Shown here: piece by piece, positions 24,213 through 39,000 of the stretch
Position numbering within the stretch: the first letter of the stretch is position 1
How the letters are laid out: each line of letters starts with the position of its first letter
From: Canna indica
Taxonomy: Eukaryota; Streptophyta; Magnoliopsida; Zingiberales; Cannaceae
DNA: 64,000 nucleotides
NCBI GenBank assembly: GCA_034359265.1
Contig: CP136896.1
Location: 69,637,501 to 69,701,500, forward strand
Direction of reading: 5' to 3'
The notes under the pieces: generated by a model
What the model saw: the letters and a program-made list of their open reading frames with translations, nothing else
Told to the model about the DNA's origin: nothing
Databases searched by the model: none
Made by a program: the position numbers and the translations under genes

Positions 24213-26805
24213 AAGTAATTTTATGATTGACTAGCATGGCAAAGCTAGAGAATTTATTATGGCTTCTCGACTCTGCAGTAGATCTGATGTTTGTGAACAG
24301 CATATTGCATTCATTCACTCTATTTGGTAAGTGCCAGAATCCAGATTATGTCCATAGATTCACACTGGGACATAACAGAAGCGAAGTTTCAACCATGAAT
24401 TAAGCTGGAGGAGATTCAAATCCCCCAGTTGGAGTTGTGCTGCTGGATTTAAGTGGAAACCATTGTAGAAAGTAAAGATATTTTACAACCTGTTTTATAA
24501 TTTTTTTTGTCAATGAACTCTTTCACCAGGGCAAGTTCCCTACTATATCTCATCATTTGACATGTTAACCAGCTGAGTTTAACTGATAACATAATGTATC
24601 ATCAATTAAAATTCAATTTAATCTTTTATAATTGATATACTTCAATTGTTATAGCATTCTTGTCATTGGCTTCCTGTCATTTTCTGATAATCTTTTGTTG
24701 CCTGAATGAGATTCATTGTTTTCTACTTTGTGTGACATTGATACCAAGCTTGTGATGGATTGCTACTTCTCTCATGTTGGACCTCGTGATTTTATTAGTA
24801 ATTTTGCAAAATGTGAAGATTAGTTGTGTGTTTCGTCTTTGATACAAGTGGTCCTGTCTCATTTACTTGCAATTGAAAGAGTTCATTTCTCTCATCATAA
24901 GTGATAAACGTGGCACTTCTAGAGTATAGACATCAAATGATCTGCTGATCTGCTGATCTGCTGATCTGCTGAGTGTAGAAATCTGGAGGAGATTTGTGGT
25001 TCGTGGCAAGGGAAATAAAGTCATTGTGAATTATTGTGATAATCATCCCACTATCTATGAGTCCTCATTTAATCAAACACCTTGAGCTAGTTTATCAAAA
25101 CTCAGTTGAGAAAAAATTTCAGTAGTTCAAGTCTGTGACCAGCTTTTATTGACGACAGGAAACTTATCTGCTACTGCACAGACACCATGTGAGGCAGATG
25201 AGAAAGGGAACATTGCGACAACGAGTGAAGAAGGCACTCCTGACTCTGGTATACACCCAGAAATCAGAATCCAAGTGTAAGGAGAATTAAGGCACATCGT
25301 TTTATTGTTTTCTTGAATAGTAAGAGGAATTAATTGGCTTGCTTGGTCTCTTTTAAAGCGGAAGAAATAACGTAACACCTGGAGGGATCTCTGGACTATT
25401 TTACTTCAGCTGCAAGAGAACATCAATGTTTTTATTCTTATAAAACAAATAACTCCAGCATAATGTAGATGGCGAAAAAAAGCAGTCCATCCATTGATGC
25501 ATGAATTTTATACTTAAATCTTTTTTAGAAGACTGAATAGTGAAGATGGATTTATTACGCATGCACAAAAAAGCTCATTGAGGAGATTGAGGTACCGTTC
25601 CATCAATTGCATGAGTCATATTGATGACATGTTTGATGGCAATCAATTTGGCCAATTTGATGTACACTACCGCTTAACGCTGCCAACAAATGGAAGCCAT
25701 ATGCATATTGTAATGCTTGGCTTGCTGCTTTTGTAAGACAAGTTTTTGTCACCTAGCTCTCAAATTATTTTAGGTGGTTCAATCTCGAACACATGGAACA
25801 TGCACTAAATCAGCATGATTCCTGTCATTTTTATCTTAAAAACTAATTGAGCCATGAACGGGAAAGACCTTGCACTCTACATATTATATCCTCAATGACA
25901 CGAATCTACCCTCAATGGATATGTTTGTTGATTTGTTCGATTGACTTACTTGATCTAATTTTAACAATTAACATAACATTGAACTATTAAATGGATTATT
26001 ATTTCCAATTTTTACAGTTATGACTTACTTTGATGAACTCTAATCAATATTTAATAGTAAAATTAAGCGCAACTTAAACTAATCAAACGACTTTCAACAA
26101 GGGATATCTCAACTAGCATCGACGACGAACAAAGATGAATTTCTTTTTCTCAAGTCTGCAGAGTGGGCCAAATTGCATTGATACTAATAAGCTTTAGATT
26201 AGTTTAGCCCAAGGAATGTATTAGGGTTATTTACAATATACATTGTAAATTATTCATGCTTTAATGAATTTATTTTAAAAATAATTTTACAATAAAAAAT
26301 TATGATTTTCTTAATAAATCCATTCGATCGTTAACATTAATGATATGACATATATATTATCATAGAACACTACCATATTATCATATAGATAAGTGGTAAA
26401 TAAAAATTTTATATAAATTATTTACTTAATATAAACAGTTACCACTCACGTTATGGAATAACCGTGACTCATTAACTTTATAAATTCAAATCATCGACCT
26501 AACTAAAATATTTAAATTGAAGTTGATAATAATACATTCATCAAATCTTATTTATCAAAAACAACTTACAAAAATCTTCTAATGTGAGACTAATCAGGGT
26601 GCTACTTAAACTCTTATAATTATAACAGAAATTCTTGCTAACAAATCATAAAGTAATTTCAAAATTGGTAAAAAAAAAATGTGTTTATGCTGTTGTTGTA
26701 TAGTTATAACATGTAAACCCATCATCAATTTAATATGGAATCTAATTTCGACTTAAGGATTATATAACTTTGTTATAAATTAAATTTATAATTGATTAAT
26801 ATTTT
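24213..26805. other. spacer downstream of the TPS gene
   Basis: The first 300-400 bp is probably the TPS 3' UTR. The remainder shows no recognisable gene. At 24939-24972 gatctgct is repeated about four times in tandem. Beyond 25.9 kb the sequence becomes very AT-rich. Confidence 0.45.
24939..24972. repeat. 8-bp tandem repeat (gatctgct)4
   Basis: Four perfect consecutive copies of gatctgct, followed by gag. A simple minisatellite in a spacer, with no coding context. Confidence 0.9.
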
Positions 26806-27353
26806 GTAGGCTTAATTATATTTTTGGTTTCTCAAAATATCATATTTTTTTCGTTTAATCCCTCATTTTAAAAAAGTTTTCGTTTAGTCCCTAAAAAATT
26901 ATTTTTATTTCCGTTTGGTCCATGCGTTAATTTTCCGTTAACTTTTGTTGTTAAGTGTTACATGGCAATGCTGACATGGATTAAAGATGGACCAAACGAA
27001 AAAAATTAAATATTTTAAGGGACTAGATGGAAAAAATATATATTTTAATAACCTAAAATATAATTATATATTATTATACTTTAGGTTATTAAAATGTATA
27101 TTATTATGTTTTAGGCTATTAAAATATATATTTTTCCATCTAGTCTCTTAAAATATCTTATTTTTTTCGTTTGATCTCTCTTTAATCTATGTCAGCATTG
27201 TCATGTTGGCACTTAACAGTAAAAGTTAATATATAGACCAAACGAAAACGAAAATAATTTTTTGAGAGACCAAACAAAAACTTTTTAAAAATGAGAGATC
27301 CAACGATAAAAAATATGATAATTTGGAGGACAAAAAATATAGTTAAACCTACT
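26806..27353. mobile_element. foldback MITE, about 550 bp
   Basis: The two halves are inverted copies: the left end gtaggcttaattatattttt corresponds to the reverse complement of the right end (gtaggtttaactatattttt), and the palindrome continues through ggtccatgcgtt/ gttaagtg-ttacatggcaatgctgacat towards a centre near 27.07 kb. Long inverted repeats with tttttggt-c and tttcgttt words are typical of Mutator-like foldback MITEs in plants. No coding capacity. Flanking target duplications are not clear. Confidence 0.75.
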
Positions 27354-27567
27354 TTTTATTATAAAATTAACTTTTTGATACATTTGTTAAAGTGTTAGAA
27401 TGCATATACAGTGTAAATAATCCATTAACCCAATGTACTTACGAAACAGAGGCGATAGGTTAGGGATTGATTTTTTAATAATAGAAAAGGGAAATGTTCA
27501 ACTTCCTATAAATTGCGGCTCTCTCCTTCTCACACTTTAACGAGACAAATGGAGAACTCTGAAGAAC

Positions 27568-27908
27568 TAGGACCACGTTTGTTTTGTCGAATTAAGGAGG
27601 TGAATTAAATTTTTAAATTCAATCCATTACTTGCTATAGTAATGAATAAGAATCGAATCAAAAATTGGATGAATTTATTTTGATCTAAATTCATCATTGG
27701 CCCGATTTAAAAAACCTGAAAAGAGATGAGTTTATGGCTCAAATCCACAAGATATAAATTTAATATCTTATTCATATTTTTTATCCTATGTCAAAATAAA
27801 TATAGGATATAATTTTAAAAAACTCTTTTAAATTTTTATCACACTCTTATTTATCTTAAATCTTATCCCATTCAAATAATATTCTGCAAAGTAAACACGA
27901 ACTAAATG
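27568..27908. mobile_element. possible small MITE
   Basis: The left end agga-ccacgtttgttttg and the reverse complement of the right end (agttcgtgtttactttgc) are imperfect inverted repeats around an AT-rich 340-bp interior with diverged internal symmetry. Similar cgtttgtt ends mark other elements in this window. Low certainty. Confidence 0.35.
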
Positions 27909-30900
27909 TTTTTGCGGTTACTCCAAGAAAAGAAAAAAAAAGAAGAAGGGAAAAGTCCAACTCTATCAAACCAAACATTTGATTGATGTTTTTCCATCCA
28001 AATAAGATGGTTAACTTCAGTTTAGAGTTTGCAAATTATTTTTAGATTTATTTTCTTTTTCGTGTTTAAGATTTTAGATGTGATTTTAATATTATTTTAG
28101 TTTTTTTTACAAATTACTATTTTGAACAAAATATAATAAAAAATAAAAGTATTTTTAATTTTTATAATGCATAATAATATATATAATTATGTAATGCATA
28201 GGTTCTGGACTTCTAGACTATAAAAATATTATTCAAACCATGAGAGTGTCAAACAATGATTACAAAGGTGTGCCATAACTTGTTTACCAAAGCCTTCACG
28301 GCATCTGTACTTCGGGGGATTTGGTTTCAATTTTCTGTGCATTAATCAAAAGTTTCTTTTTCTTATGTAGAGTTAAACAAAAAGCTTGGAACTTGTGGAA
28401 GTGAATGCACTTTAGGGACAAAAAGGCAGAGAGGCAGGCATTACTGACCTAGAAATTAACACCACCACCATGTGGAAATTGGAATTGGATGCAAACTCAC
28501 AAGAAGCTCCCCTTTCAATGCATCGACTTTTCTAATCTGTCTTGGTGCACTCAGTTCAATTTTTACAAGCATTGTACTTAACTTCTTTACCAAAATATAT
28601 AAGTTAATCCAATCCATTGCTTTGATCAAGGTGATTTTTAAGATTAATTAGGACTGAATTTGAGCCCATTAAAGTCCAATTGTTTGACAAATACTACTGA
28701 CTTGGGACATTGGTTATGAACAAAGATGTTGATTTTGAAGTACTGCAAAAGGGGACAAGAAAACAAACCCTGACAGAAATTATTGTGGTGGTGAAGTGTC
28801 TCCACTTTTGTTTTGGGGTTTTATTATATCTTGGAATGACAGAATGACAGACTGCAAATGTTTGGAGGTCTCAAAATCTTTCCACCTCTATGTCACTGTG
28901 AATGCTGCTCACTCTTCACGATTGTACTGCACTTCATATTCACTTGCAGATATATTTTTTTCCATAGAGTTGTAAGGTTGAGATGGCAAGTTACATTATA
29001 GTTTGTGTTGATGGAGTCAATTGGATGGGCTTCCATTTGAAAACATGAACTGATTTTGGTTTGGGTTTGATCAATTTATATAATATTAGGGTGGTTTAAT
29101 CAGTTTAATAGAAATTGAATCGAACCAAACTAATATGAATGATAGTTTGTTTTGAAGCAAGTAAACTATGGAGCCATAGTAGTTAATTTTTTTCTTCAAA
29201 TTAAATTAATCCACCATCATTGTGACTAAGTACTAGATGATCCTCAATAATGGAAGCAAGCTCTATATCTATTACCTTGTAGAGCTAGTGTACTCCTTGA
29301 TGACCTTTATGATCAGCATCCCATCTCATCATGTTAATTCCATTACCTACGCTTAGATATTATTTGGTTGACATAATTTTTTACAAAGAGCATGAAGTGT
29401 TGTTCTAGGGGCAATCGTTGTCATACTAAAATTCAGATCCTCGGCAACTAGTCTTAAAGGCGATTGAGTTTCGATGACGAATCTATATGTTGGTTCCATA
29501 CAGAAAAGTGAAGTTACCAAGGTAAGTTGTCTTTCATGCATTGTAGTTAAAAGAAAAATAAATCTTTGTATTTGTACTTAATGTTGAATTTATACTTTGT
29601 ATTATAAATATTATAAGATTAAATAATTCATGACTTTTTATCTATTTATTTAGTTTAATTTATTTTCCGAATAAAATATGTAATTTTTTCGTATTAATTA
29701 TAAAAAAGAATTAATTTTTCATATATCTAAGTTATATATAATAATTATTATTAAAAAATCATATTATATTTTTACATGTATGTTAAAATATTAATTTATA
29801 AATACAATTTAATTTTTATATATAATAAAATTTATATGAAGAAAATATTAATTCATGAAAGAAGTGCATATTGATCATTTGATGTGCACTTCTTAAGAAA
29901 TATTCATATCAATCAAACATGTTGAATTCATGAAAAGTTACAAATCCTATGAATTAATCTTCTATTAATTAATTTTTTATCAATCAAATATTTTTTGATA
30001 TTTTTATGAGAAATACATATTTAAAAAATTAATTCATGAGAAGTATAATTTACTGTACTTCTCATGTCTAGGGATGACAATTACACATGCATCAACCCGA
30101 TGTAGATTGTTTTTTTTTTTAAATGAATATGAATGCAAAAAAATCTTATTTGTGTGGATGCAGTTTAGATGTAGATCCACACTATATTTTTCGTATATAT
30201 AATTATAATTTTACCTTATATTTTAAAAAAAAAGAGGAATATGAATGTAATTTTTTTTTATTTGTGCATATGTAGATCCACACTATATTTTTTGCATATA
30301 TAATTATAATTTTTTCCTATATATTATAATATATATTATTTTATACCACATATATCATAATTTATACAATTAGCATTTTATCTTATTAATTTTTTATTAA
30401 ATATATTATTTCATTATTTTTATTAATATAGTGCAAATGTGGTTGTGGTACAAATATATATACCGCAATGGATGAATTCTATACAATCACACCTTCCGCT
30501 AACCCACTAAAATCTAAAACTCCACCAGCCCAATTGGTGGTTTCTAATTTATAAAAAATCTAAAATATTTTTAATATATTATAGCTAGAAAAAAGACATT
30601 GAGTAGATTAACAATGAAGTCAGTTAAATCAACATTCCTAATTTTTTTTATAGTAAAAATAATATATACTGAGATTTGAAAATCTCATATCTCTAGAAAA
30701 AAACATTTAAAATATTATTGCACTGTATTACTCTCAGTTGGCAATCAATATCTCTAATTTGACGGCACTAGAGATACATATCTCATCACATAACTCTCAG
30801 CAGGCATTCGGCCGAACTCATGGGAATGGGATCCACTCACGACACATAAAAGCAGCCGCATAAATGAATCCCCGATCGAGCTAACAAACATTCAGATATA

Positions 30901-32074
30901 ATTGAGATCCAACGCATGCATGCATAATTGAGATCATCAATTAGCACAAAAAACCAAGCTATTGAAGGAGATTTTTGTTGGCAACGACAGGGTTGTGCAA
31001 ATCATGGACCATTCAATCTATGCATGTACCAGTACTGTACAACAATACTTGCTTCGGATATTTTCTTAATCATGCCGGGCTTTACATTATACAATTCCCA
31101 AATCGACGAATCCAACGCTGACTCAGTCAATTCAATCGTTACTCTAAAATTATTATAAATAGAATTTTAATATTGAATTAAGTAGTCATTTATGTCATTA
31201 CCAAAATTTGCTAATTTTCCAGGAGTCCACAGCAATTGTCAATTACCCTTTTTCCCAAAAGAAAGAAGACAGAGTATCCGCCGCGCCTTTGAGCTCCAAA
31301 TAATAACAATAATGCCCTACTTCTTGGTTTGGCATGATATTAATATTATTTTCCTTTCTCTCTCTTGCCATTAGAATACAAGACTCCAAGAAGAGAAGAG
31401 GGAGAGAGAGAGCCACCAAACCACGTGCTTCTCTTCCCTCCACCACTTAATGCTGCTGCGGCGTGGCCACGTGCTCGATGCCATCTTTCTCTTTATCTAT
31501 TTGTTTACTCACGTAAATTCATTTCAATATTAATTTTAAGATGAATTTATTTGTGAAAAAAATACAAAAATAAATGGGAGAAAACAGAAATAATAAGATT
31601 ATCTGTAGTAAAAAGTAAAACAATTTTTAAGATAAATCATCCACGGATAAAAAAAATTGTGTTACGGATCCGGGCGCCGTAGGTGTCGCCGACTCGTTTA
31701 ATGATTGATTGCGACTCTTATGAGTCGCTCTCCACAAACGGTCCTCAGACTCACACTCACGATTCATTCGACTAATTTACTTATAAGCCCCTCTTCTTTC
31801 TTGATTTATACCTTCTCTAGTTAAAAAATAATTTTAACCTATATGAATAAATTATACATTGATCCGTATAGATCGCGGACCTCTTATATATCTACGATTT
31901 GTTTTTGATAAATGCCTTAATTGGGGCTACGGAACTGAGTTGGAATTGCCATCTCAGTGACATCAATTTATTGTAACTAATATTCGATATAATTTTCAAA
32001 TAATGTAAAAATACGGAAAAAGGACAATATATCCGTGTCTTTTATTTATTTATTTATTTTAAATTTGCTTACCA
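27909..32074. other. long spacer upstream of the STICHEL-like gene
   Basis: No gene, RNA or well-preserved element recognised. There are many AT-rich stretches. Two short related blocks (about 30110-30190 and 30235-30320) share gaatgcaaa/gaatgtaat, tttgtg and agatccacactatattttt, an old tandem duplication. Around 31440-31480 two cacgtg motifs (ccacgtgcttct and ccacgtgctcg) lie 42 bp apart, of unknown relevance. Confidence 0.4.
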
Positions 32075-32504
32075 GTGTCATATTTTTACCGCAGGGACTT
32101 GTTAGCTGGAATTGGGAAGCGAGAGACCGCTCACCGCTCTCAAACAAAAGGAGCTCGCCGAGCACGGGCGCAACGGTTCCTTTCTAGCTTCCACCTCCTC
32201 CTCGTCCTCTTCTCCTTGCTCTCTTGCTCTCTTTCGTGGAAGCAGTCGGCGCGGACTTAGTGTGACTGATGATGCTTCGGCGGGGAATGAAAGCGATCGC
32301 GGTACTGCTTTGTGGGTGGATCACTCGATCGGTTCTGGTGTTTCGGCTCCTCTTGCCCCTCCGACTTCCGGCTTCTGGATCTTGGCATTAGCTCCGAGTA
32401 AGGGGTTGCTGCTAGGGTTACTTCTCTCTGGGAACTGGTGCGTGTGGGAAATATAGTGGCGGCGGTTCGGGAAGGGAGGTCCCGAAGGCCTCGAGTTGCT
32501 CGTG

Positions 32505-32809
32505 GTATGTGTTCGGACTCGATGCCTACTGTTCTTACTAGATTTTGAAGTGTTCTTGGGGCTCACGACTGTATTCCAGCTTCGAATGAGATTTTCTTTC
32601 TTTATTTTTCTGTTTTTTCCCCTGTGATTTTTTTGTTGTTGTTGCGAATTCCATCGATTGATTAGCTGTATGACGAAAAAAATATGTTTTTGTGTCGATG
32701 TTGGTCTTGTTTGAGGTTGAATTCTTATACGTTTTTTTCATTCTTAATTTTCCTTCAATTTTATATACTCAAAAGATTTTTATTTGTTGGCTGTTTGTTC
32801 ACATAGCAG
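32505..32809 (+). other. predicted 5' UTR intron of the STICHEL-like gene
   Basis: GC-rich, pyrimidine-rich leader-like sequence (about 32100-32504) ends at a good donor (gtg|gtatgt). A T-rich segment follows and ends at acatagcag|ggta (32809). The next exon would run into the ATG at 33013. Inferred only from splice consensus and base composition. Confidence 0.55.
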
Positions 32810-32846
32810 GGTATAATCTGCACCATCTCTTCTGCTGAAATAGGAA

Positions 32847-32994
32847 ATGCGTATAAGAATGGATTTGTTCCGTGGCGTCAGGCTTTAGATAGCTTAATCA
32901 GATGCGCACTATCCCTTGAGATTTTCTCTTCGACACAAAGAAACAGATTTGAATGTCTGAAACAATTATTCATGTCTTTGTTGCACGTTCATGA
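32847..32994 (+). promoter_or_regulatory. short upstream ORFs before the STICHEL-like start codon
   Basis: Between the predicted leader acceptor and the main ATG are at least three short ORFs: 32847-32888 (13 codons plus stop), a five-codon ORF near 32902, and 32953-32994 (13 codons plus stop). If the leader is transcribed as predicted, ribosomes would meet these first, which usually lowers translation of the main frame. Conservation of the peptides is unknown. Confidence 0.45.
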
Positions 32995-33012
32995 TTTAGT
33001 TGGATTCTGATC

Positions 33013-36000
33013 ATGACCAAGGCCATTCATAAAATTTCCATTAAAGATGATACCTGTAGTAATATTAGCAGTCATCTCAAGGAAGACTATGGTGCCATAA
33101 GCGACCACCTTCGCAACCATGTGCACCTGACCAATTGCATACACTTGAAGAACCACATGCACCGCCGCAGTCCCAACTTTGCTGAGAGGTCCTTTATGAG
33201 GGATCTCATTGTCCTCCAGAAATCGAGGTCACTGCGAGACCCTTCCACCAGCCCCCAATCATGGGTCTCCCCGTACATTATGGAAGGTTATGCAAGGAAA
33301 GCAGCTAAAGATGGTTATAACAATAACAGGAGGAGGTCTATAGGAGTTGACCGGCAAAGTGAGGTCGGTCGGTTGTCCATAAGTTCACCACTCATTGGAA
33401 GTGCTGCAACGGCAAAGGTCACTGCGTTGGAAGCAGCCAGTCATTATGATATGGAGGAACGAGATGAGGGTGCAGAACTAACTAAAGGGGAAGAACATGG
33501 AAGAAGAGGTCATAGAAGTAATAGCTTGTCCAGGAAACAAGCTTCATTGAAGGACACGCCCATTAAGGTGGATACACAGTCCAGGAGGGAGCCTCACGAA
33601 AGTACCAATGGAAGGATTGTTCTGCCTATGACACTGCCCGAGCAATCAGGAGAAGTTCAGAAAAATTCTGATTTTCAGAATGGCAGGAACGAGAGTAAAG
33701 GAAAAGCCAACAATGAACCAGCAGAAAGTGTTCATGACCATTACCGTCGGTCAAAAAGAGGGAAGAAGTTCAGACTGAGGGGTACAAGGCGTGGTCGTAG
33801 TTCTATTGCTGATCACCGAAACCTGAATATTTCTTCAAATTCAGTAGCCCAAGTTCCCAAGAATCAAAATGGTCATCTCGAGAATGTTGAAGAAGACACT
33901 GAACTGGAGGCAGCACAGACTCATAGAAATGTCTGTGGGATTCGTTGGAACTGGTCAAGGATTCATCATCGAGGTAAGACATTTCTTGATGTAGCCGGGA
34001 GAAGTTTGTCGTGTGGTATATCTGATTCTAGAATGAAAAAGGCTGACGGCACTGTTCCTCAAAGAGGGGGGAATACTTCAAATGTGGCCACTGCATCTGA
34101 TCATTTGACTCCATCAATGAGTTCAGATTCTGAAGTGCTACCATTACTTATTGAGGGACCAGAATCTCAGGATAATGGTGTTAATCATTTCCTTTCAGGG
34201 GATTATTCAGGAGAGTTGGAAATTTTCTCCAATCATAGCTTAAGGCATACTAGAGACTCTGACCTTGCATCTGAAGCCACGTCAGGTCAGCGGAGATATA
34301 GAAGGTATGGCCATGGAAGACACAAAAGTCTGACACAAAAATACATGCCAAAAACATTCAAAGATATTGTGGGACAAAACTTGGTCGTTCAAGCTCTTTC
34401 TAATGCTATTTTGAGAAGAAAAGTCGGGCTGATTTATGTCTTTTATGGACCTCATGGGACAGGGAAGACATCCTGTGCACGTGTATTTGCTAAGACATTG
34501 AATTGCCTTTCTGTGGAAGTTCCCAAACCATGTGATGTTTGTAGTTCCTGCATTTCAACTAATCAAGGTAAGAGTATAGATGTGCTGGAAGTGGGATCAG
34601 TTGGTAATTTTGATTCTGAGAGCATTAAAGATGTCTTTGATAATGCCATGTTGCTACCAAGATCATCACTACATAGAGTGTTAATTCTTGACGATTGTGA
34701 TGACTTACCTTCGAACTTATGGAGCACAATATCAAAGGTCATCGATCGAGCTCCACGGCATGTGATTTTTGTCCTTATATGTTCCAATCTTGATTGTTTG
34801 CCTCATATTATAATATCCAGGTGCCAGAAGTTCTTTTTCCCAAAAGTGAGAGACTCTGACATCATATCTACTTTGCAACGGATTGCAAATAGCGAAGGCT
34901 TAGAAATTGAAAAGGAAGCTTTGAAACTTATAGCATCACGATCAGATGGTTCCTTAAGAGATGCTGAGATGACTCTTGATCAACTAAGTTTACTTGGGAA
35001 GAAAATTTCGCTTCCACTTGTCCAAGAGCTAGTAAGTTCTTCTATCGTCTCAATGTCTATGATGTGTATTTCATGTAATTCAATTTTTTTTTTAATACCA
35101 TAAGCTGTAAATCTTGAATTGTGATGTGCATCATTTTTAGAGAAATGTGGAGAATATGTGTGCTTGTATTATTGTCTAGTTTTGTTATTTTATTATTTTA
35201 AATGCTCAAGCAAACTATCTCATTATGCTTAGAGGTCACTGCAATATATGAAATGCATCAAAATAGATAAAATCATAATTTGATCAAGTTCAAGTTGTAA
35301 AATTGGTGAGAACATAAGTGAATTAACATTCATGTTTTCTGTTATAAATACCTAAAAAATCAAAAAGGTTTAGTCTGGATACAAACTTTCAATCTTTCAG
35401 GTTCTAAAGGATGCTTGCTTCATATAGATGACAATGTTAAATCCATGTGTGGAAGTCTTTTAATGAGAGTACTTCTTTGTGCAGTTCAATCTTATTGTTA
35501 GTTTATTTCAGCTTTTCATTACTTTTGGAAGCCACTTTTTCCTTTTATTTTCACTAGAGTTTTCAGTCCAACATTGTCTATGCAAGATAATTACATAATT
35601 ACAGTTTGCAATTGTTGGACTGGTTTTTCCATGGAACTAAGTGATTGTATCAGTGTTAGTTTCAAAACTGAGGGAAGCAGAAGATTAACATTTTGTGGAA
35701 CTTGGAAATCTGAGCATTATATGATTATGGGGCATTTTTCTCCATGAAGAAATTATTTCCTAATGGATTCTGTGAAATTCTGACATTTTGTGCTAATTAT
35801 CCAGGTCGGTTTGGTATCTGATGAAAAGTTGGTGGATTTGCTTGATTTGGCATTATCTGCGGACACTGTGAACACTGTGAAGAGCTTAAGAGATATTATG
35901 GAAACTGGGGTGGATCCTCTGGCATTAATGTCACAGCTTGCAACTATAATCACTGATATTCTTGCTGGTAGTTATGAATTTACAAGAGAAAGACTGCGCA

Positions 36001-39000
36001 GGAAATTTTTCCGCAAACTAACTTGTGAGTAGAAAAGTCCTCTGCTATAATCCTCATTCCTTGAGTTATTTGACCTAATAAAGAAAAATGGAAATCTCCA
36101 CTGGTTCACTTTGTTAGTAGCAAACTTTATTCATGGTTGTCCAAGTTTACTTCTCATGTGAGTACCTAGTTCTGGTCTACTCTTGCTTGATTAGACAGTT
36201 TTACTGCAGTAGTTTGTCTTCTAGGGTCTTGAAGTGTCTTAGCCATGTTATAGTTTGTTTAATTTGTTCGTTTCAGTATCCAAGGAAGATATGGAGAGAC
36301 TTCGTCAGGCTCTTAGGGCACTGTCTGAGGCTGAAAAGCAGCTGAGAGTGTCAAGTGACAAATTGACATGGCTAACAGCTGCTCTTCTTCAACTTGCTCC
36401 TGATCAGCAGTATATGCTACCTGGTTCATCCACAGAGAGAAGTGTTGATCACAGTCCACTTATTGTAGATAATCATTCCACGAGACATATGGATTCCACC
36501 AACAAACATGGAGAGATACAACTTGTGGACCCTAGCTTCTCAAGAGGTGCCGGACAAGGGAACAACAAAAGTAAAGGCAATAATGATGTGAGGCAATGCA
36601 TTGCATTGGCCAATGGGAAGGCACATGGTGATCAAACTTCACATAATTTAATACTGTGTGGTGAAGCTATTGAAGCAAGTGACATATATAACTCTGGCAA
36701 GAGACACATTGATACTGAAAAGATATGGCAAGCAGTACTGGAGCATATCCCATCAGATACATTAAAACAGTTCTTGTACCACGAAGGAAATTTAATTTCC
36801 GTTAGCATAGGTGCTGGTAAGTTCCAAAGCCATTTTGCAGTGTACCCGGAATCAAAGTCATCCTTGAATGTTTTTTAAGACATTTAAACATGGTAGGGGC
36901 AAACCCAAGATTTAATTTTGGAGATTTTAAACCAATTGACTACTAGTATAATATCAAAATACAAAGTTGCAAATGATGATGACAAGTTGTAGTGCATGTC
37001 TTTCATAGAGTAAAAGTAGTGATTACTACAATTTTCTTGATATATACACAGGCATAGGAGACATGATGGTCCTTTTTTGTTACACCCATGAAAGGAGTCA
37101 CCTACTTCCAGATTTTAAGGAAGCTATGGCTTCCTCAGGTTCCTTTGGGTCTTTGATATGTACTATACTTCATTATAGTCTGGACTTGGTAGTTTAGTAC
37201 ATCTTGTTTGAAAGGAGGGTATGAATACTTAAAGCGTGATCACATTTGTTATCTTCAGATGATTTCTACTTAATTCTTAAATAGGACTGTCGTTATGAAT
37301 TCTGCAATATGCTCAAGATGAACTAACAGGTAATTGATGCATAATTTTGTAAATATTTGTTACTATTTCAATATTCTTTTCCATCAATTAGAGTACTATC
37401 TTAGGCAAGTGCTGCTCATTAGTCTTGGTTTATGGATTGTGACTCCATTTTGAATGATTGTATTAGTTAGAACGGCTCATCAATGTAAAGTATTGGCACT
37501 GGTAAAACATTGATTTCCACTTAAAGTATGGTGTGGAGGTCTAAAAATGAACTTGTATGCTTGAACTGTCTGCCTATTCTAAAAATGAACTTGTATGCTT
37601 GTATGGTGTGGAAATCAATGTTTTTTATGGAAATGCTTTTTATGACAACCACAAGTATTGGCACTGATAAGAATGCTTGAATAATTTAGGCTTTTTATGC
37701 TCATTTACTAATTAGGTAACTGATGTTTATTTTTTTCCTTCCCCCTTGTAGCACCTACTGTACAATTAGCATTCAGCTCAAATGCAAATAGATCAAGAGC
37801 TGAAAAGTTCAGAGGCCAGATTTTACAAGCCTTTGAGTCTGTACTTGCTTCTCCAGTCATCCTAGAACTCAGATGTAAATCTAGGAACAGTGCTAGTTCA
37901 GATGTCCAAGCTGCTGCTCTTTTGCCCAGTTCTGATGGTGGTTCTTCTAAGTTGTCAACAAAGAGGCAGCAATTTGTGAAGAATCAAAATTTTATTTATT
38001 CAGGCACTGAAAATCTTACAGGGAGGCTTATAGAAGAAAAAGCTCTTAGAAGGGTTGGCTCTAGTCAAGCTAGATGGCTCCACCCTGGTCCCCATGTGAT
38101 GACGGAAGATGATATCATTGAAGTAGAACCTGATGGGTATGAGCTAACAAATATGTCACTGGGATCAAAAGATAGAGGAATTGAACATGCATGGGAAGAA
38201 GCTTCAACTTCACAACACCATGCTTACCCAGTTCCTTCCTCTGAAAGGAATGAGAATGAACAAAATCAACGAAAAAGCTTGGTTCGAGGAAAAGTATCCC
38301 TTGCACATGTTATTCAACGGGCAGAAGGTCGTTCCCAGCAAGGTGGGTGGTCAAGACGCAAAGCCATGTCAATAGCTGATAAGCTTGAACAGGAGAACTT
38401 GTGAGTAATGGAAGAGCAATTTCTTTTCAGTATGTTTATCAGTTTGTTGCTATAGCATAGTCTAATGAAGCAGAAGCACTCCAACTTACTCTTAAATTGT
38501 TTTCTTTTTTTTTTCAAATACATAAACAATCACATTTAGCTTATAACTTCATATACTTGTGTATGATTAACTGCATTTGAACATGATTAGTAGATATATG
38601 AATTCTGCATTTAAGGACTAACCAAATTTGGACTTTGTATTTTCCAACCTCCAATCTTACTAATAAATCTTAACTGCTAGAAAGTGTCTTTGATTGTCTG
38701 AATTTGAAATGACGTGTAACACATACAGACTCCTAAATAGTGACTACAGTAAAGTATTCCGAATTCCTAACATGATGTTAAACATCCAAATTTACATGCT
38801 CAGTAAATCTGATTGTGATCTTATTGTTTCTATGGGAATATAACATTTATTTATCCTTTTGTCATGGTTTATCAACAATGATATGATGATATTGAAGCAC
38901 AGTTTCCTATTTTGCTCCTGGATCGATGAATATGTATTTCTCTTTTAAATCATAACACTGAATCAGGGTACTATTAGCTAAGATGCAGTTATACTAGATT

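Noticed and set aside
25127..25378. 83-codon open frame on the minus strand downstream of TPS
   Set aside because: No recognisable domain, no neighbours in frame, in AT-rich spacer.
36817..37751. A further STICHEL-like exon in the 0.9-kb intron
   Set aside because: The flanking exons join in frame and match the family without it; no conserved segment seen.
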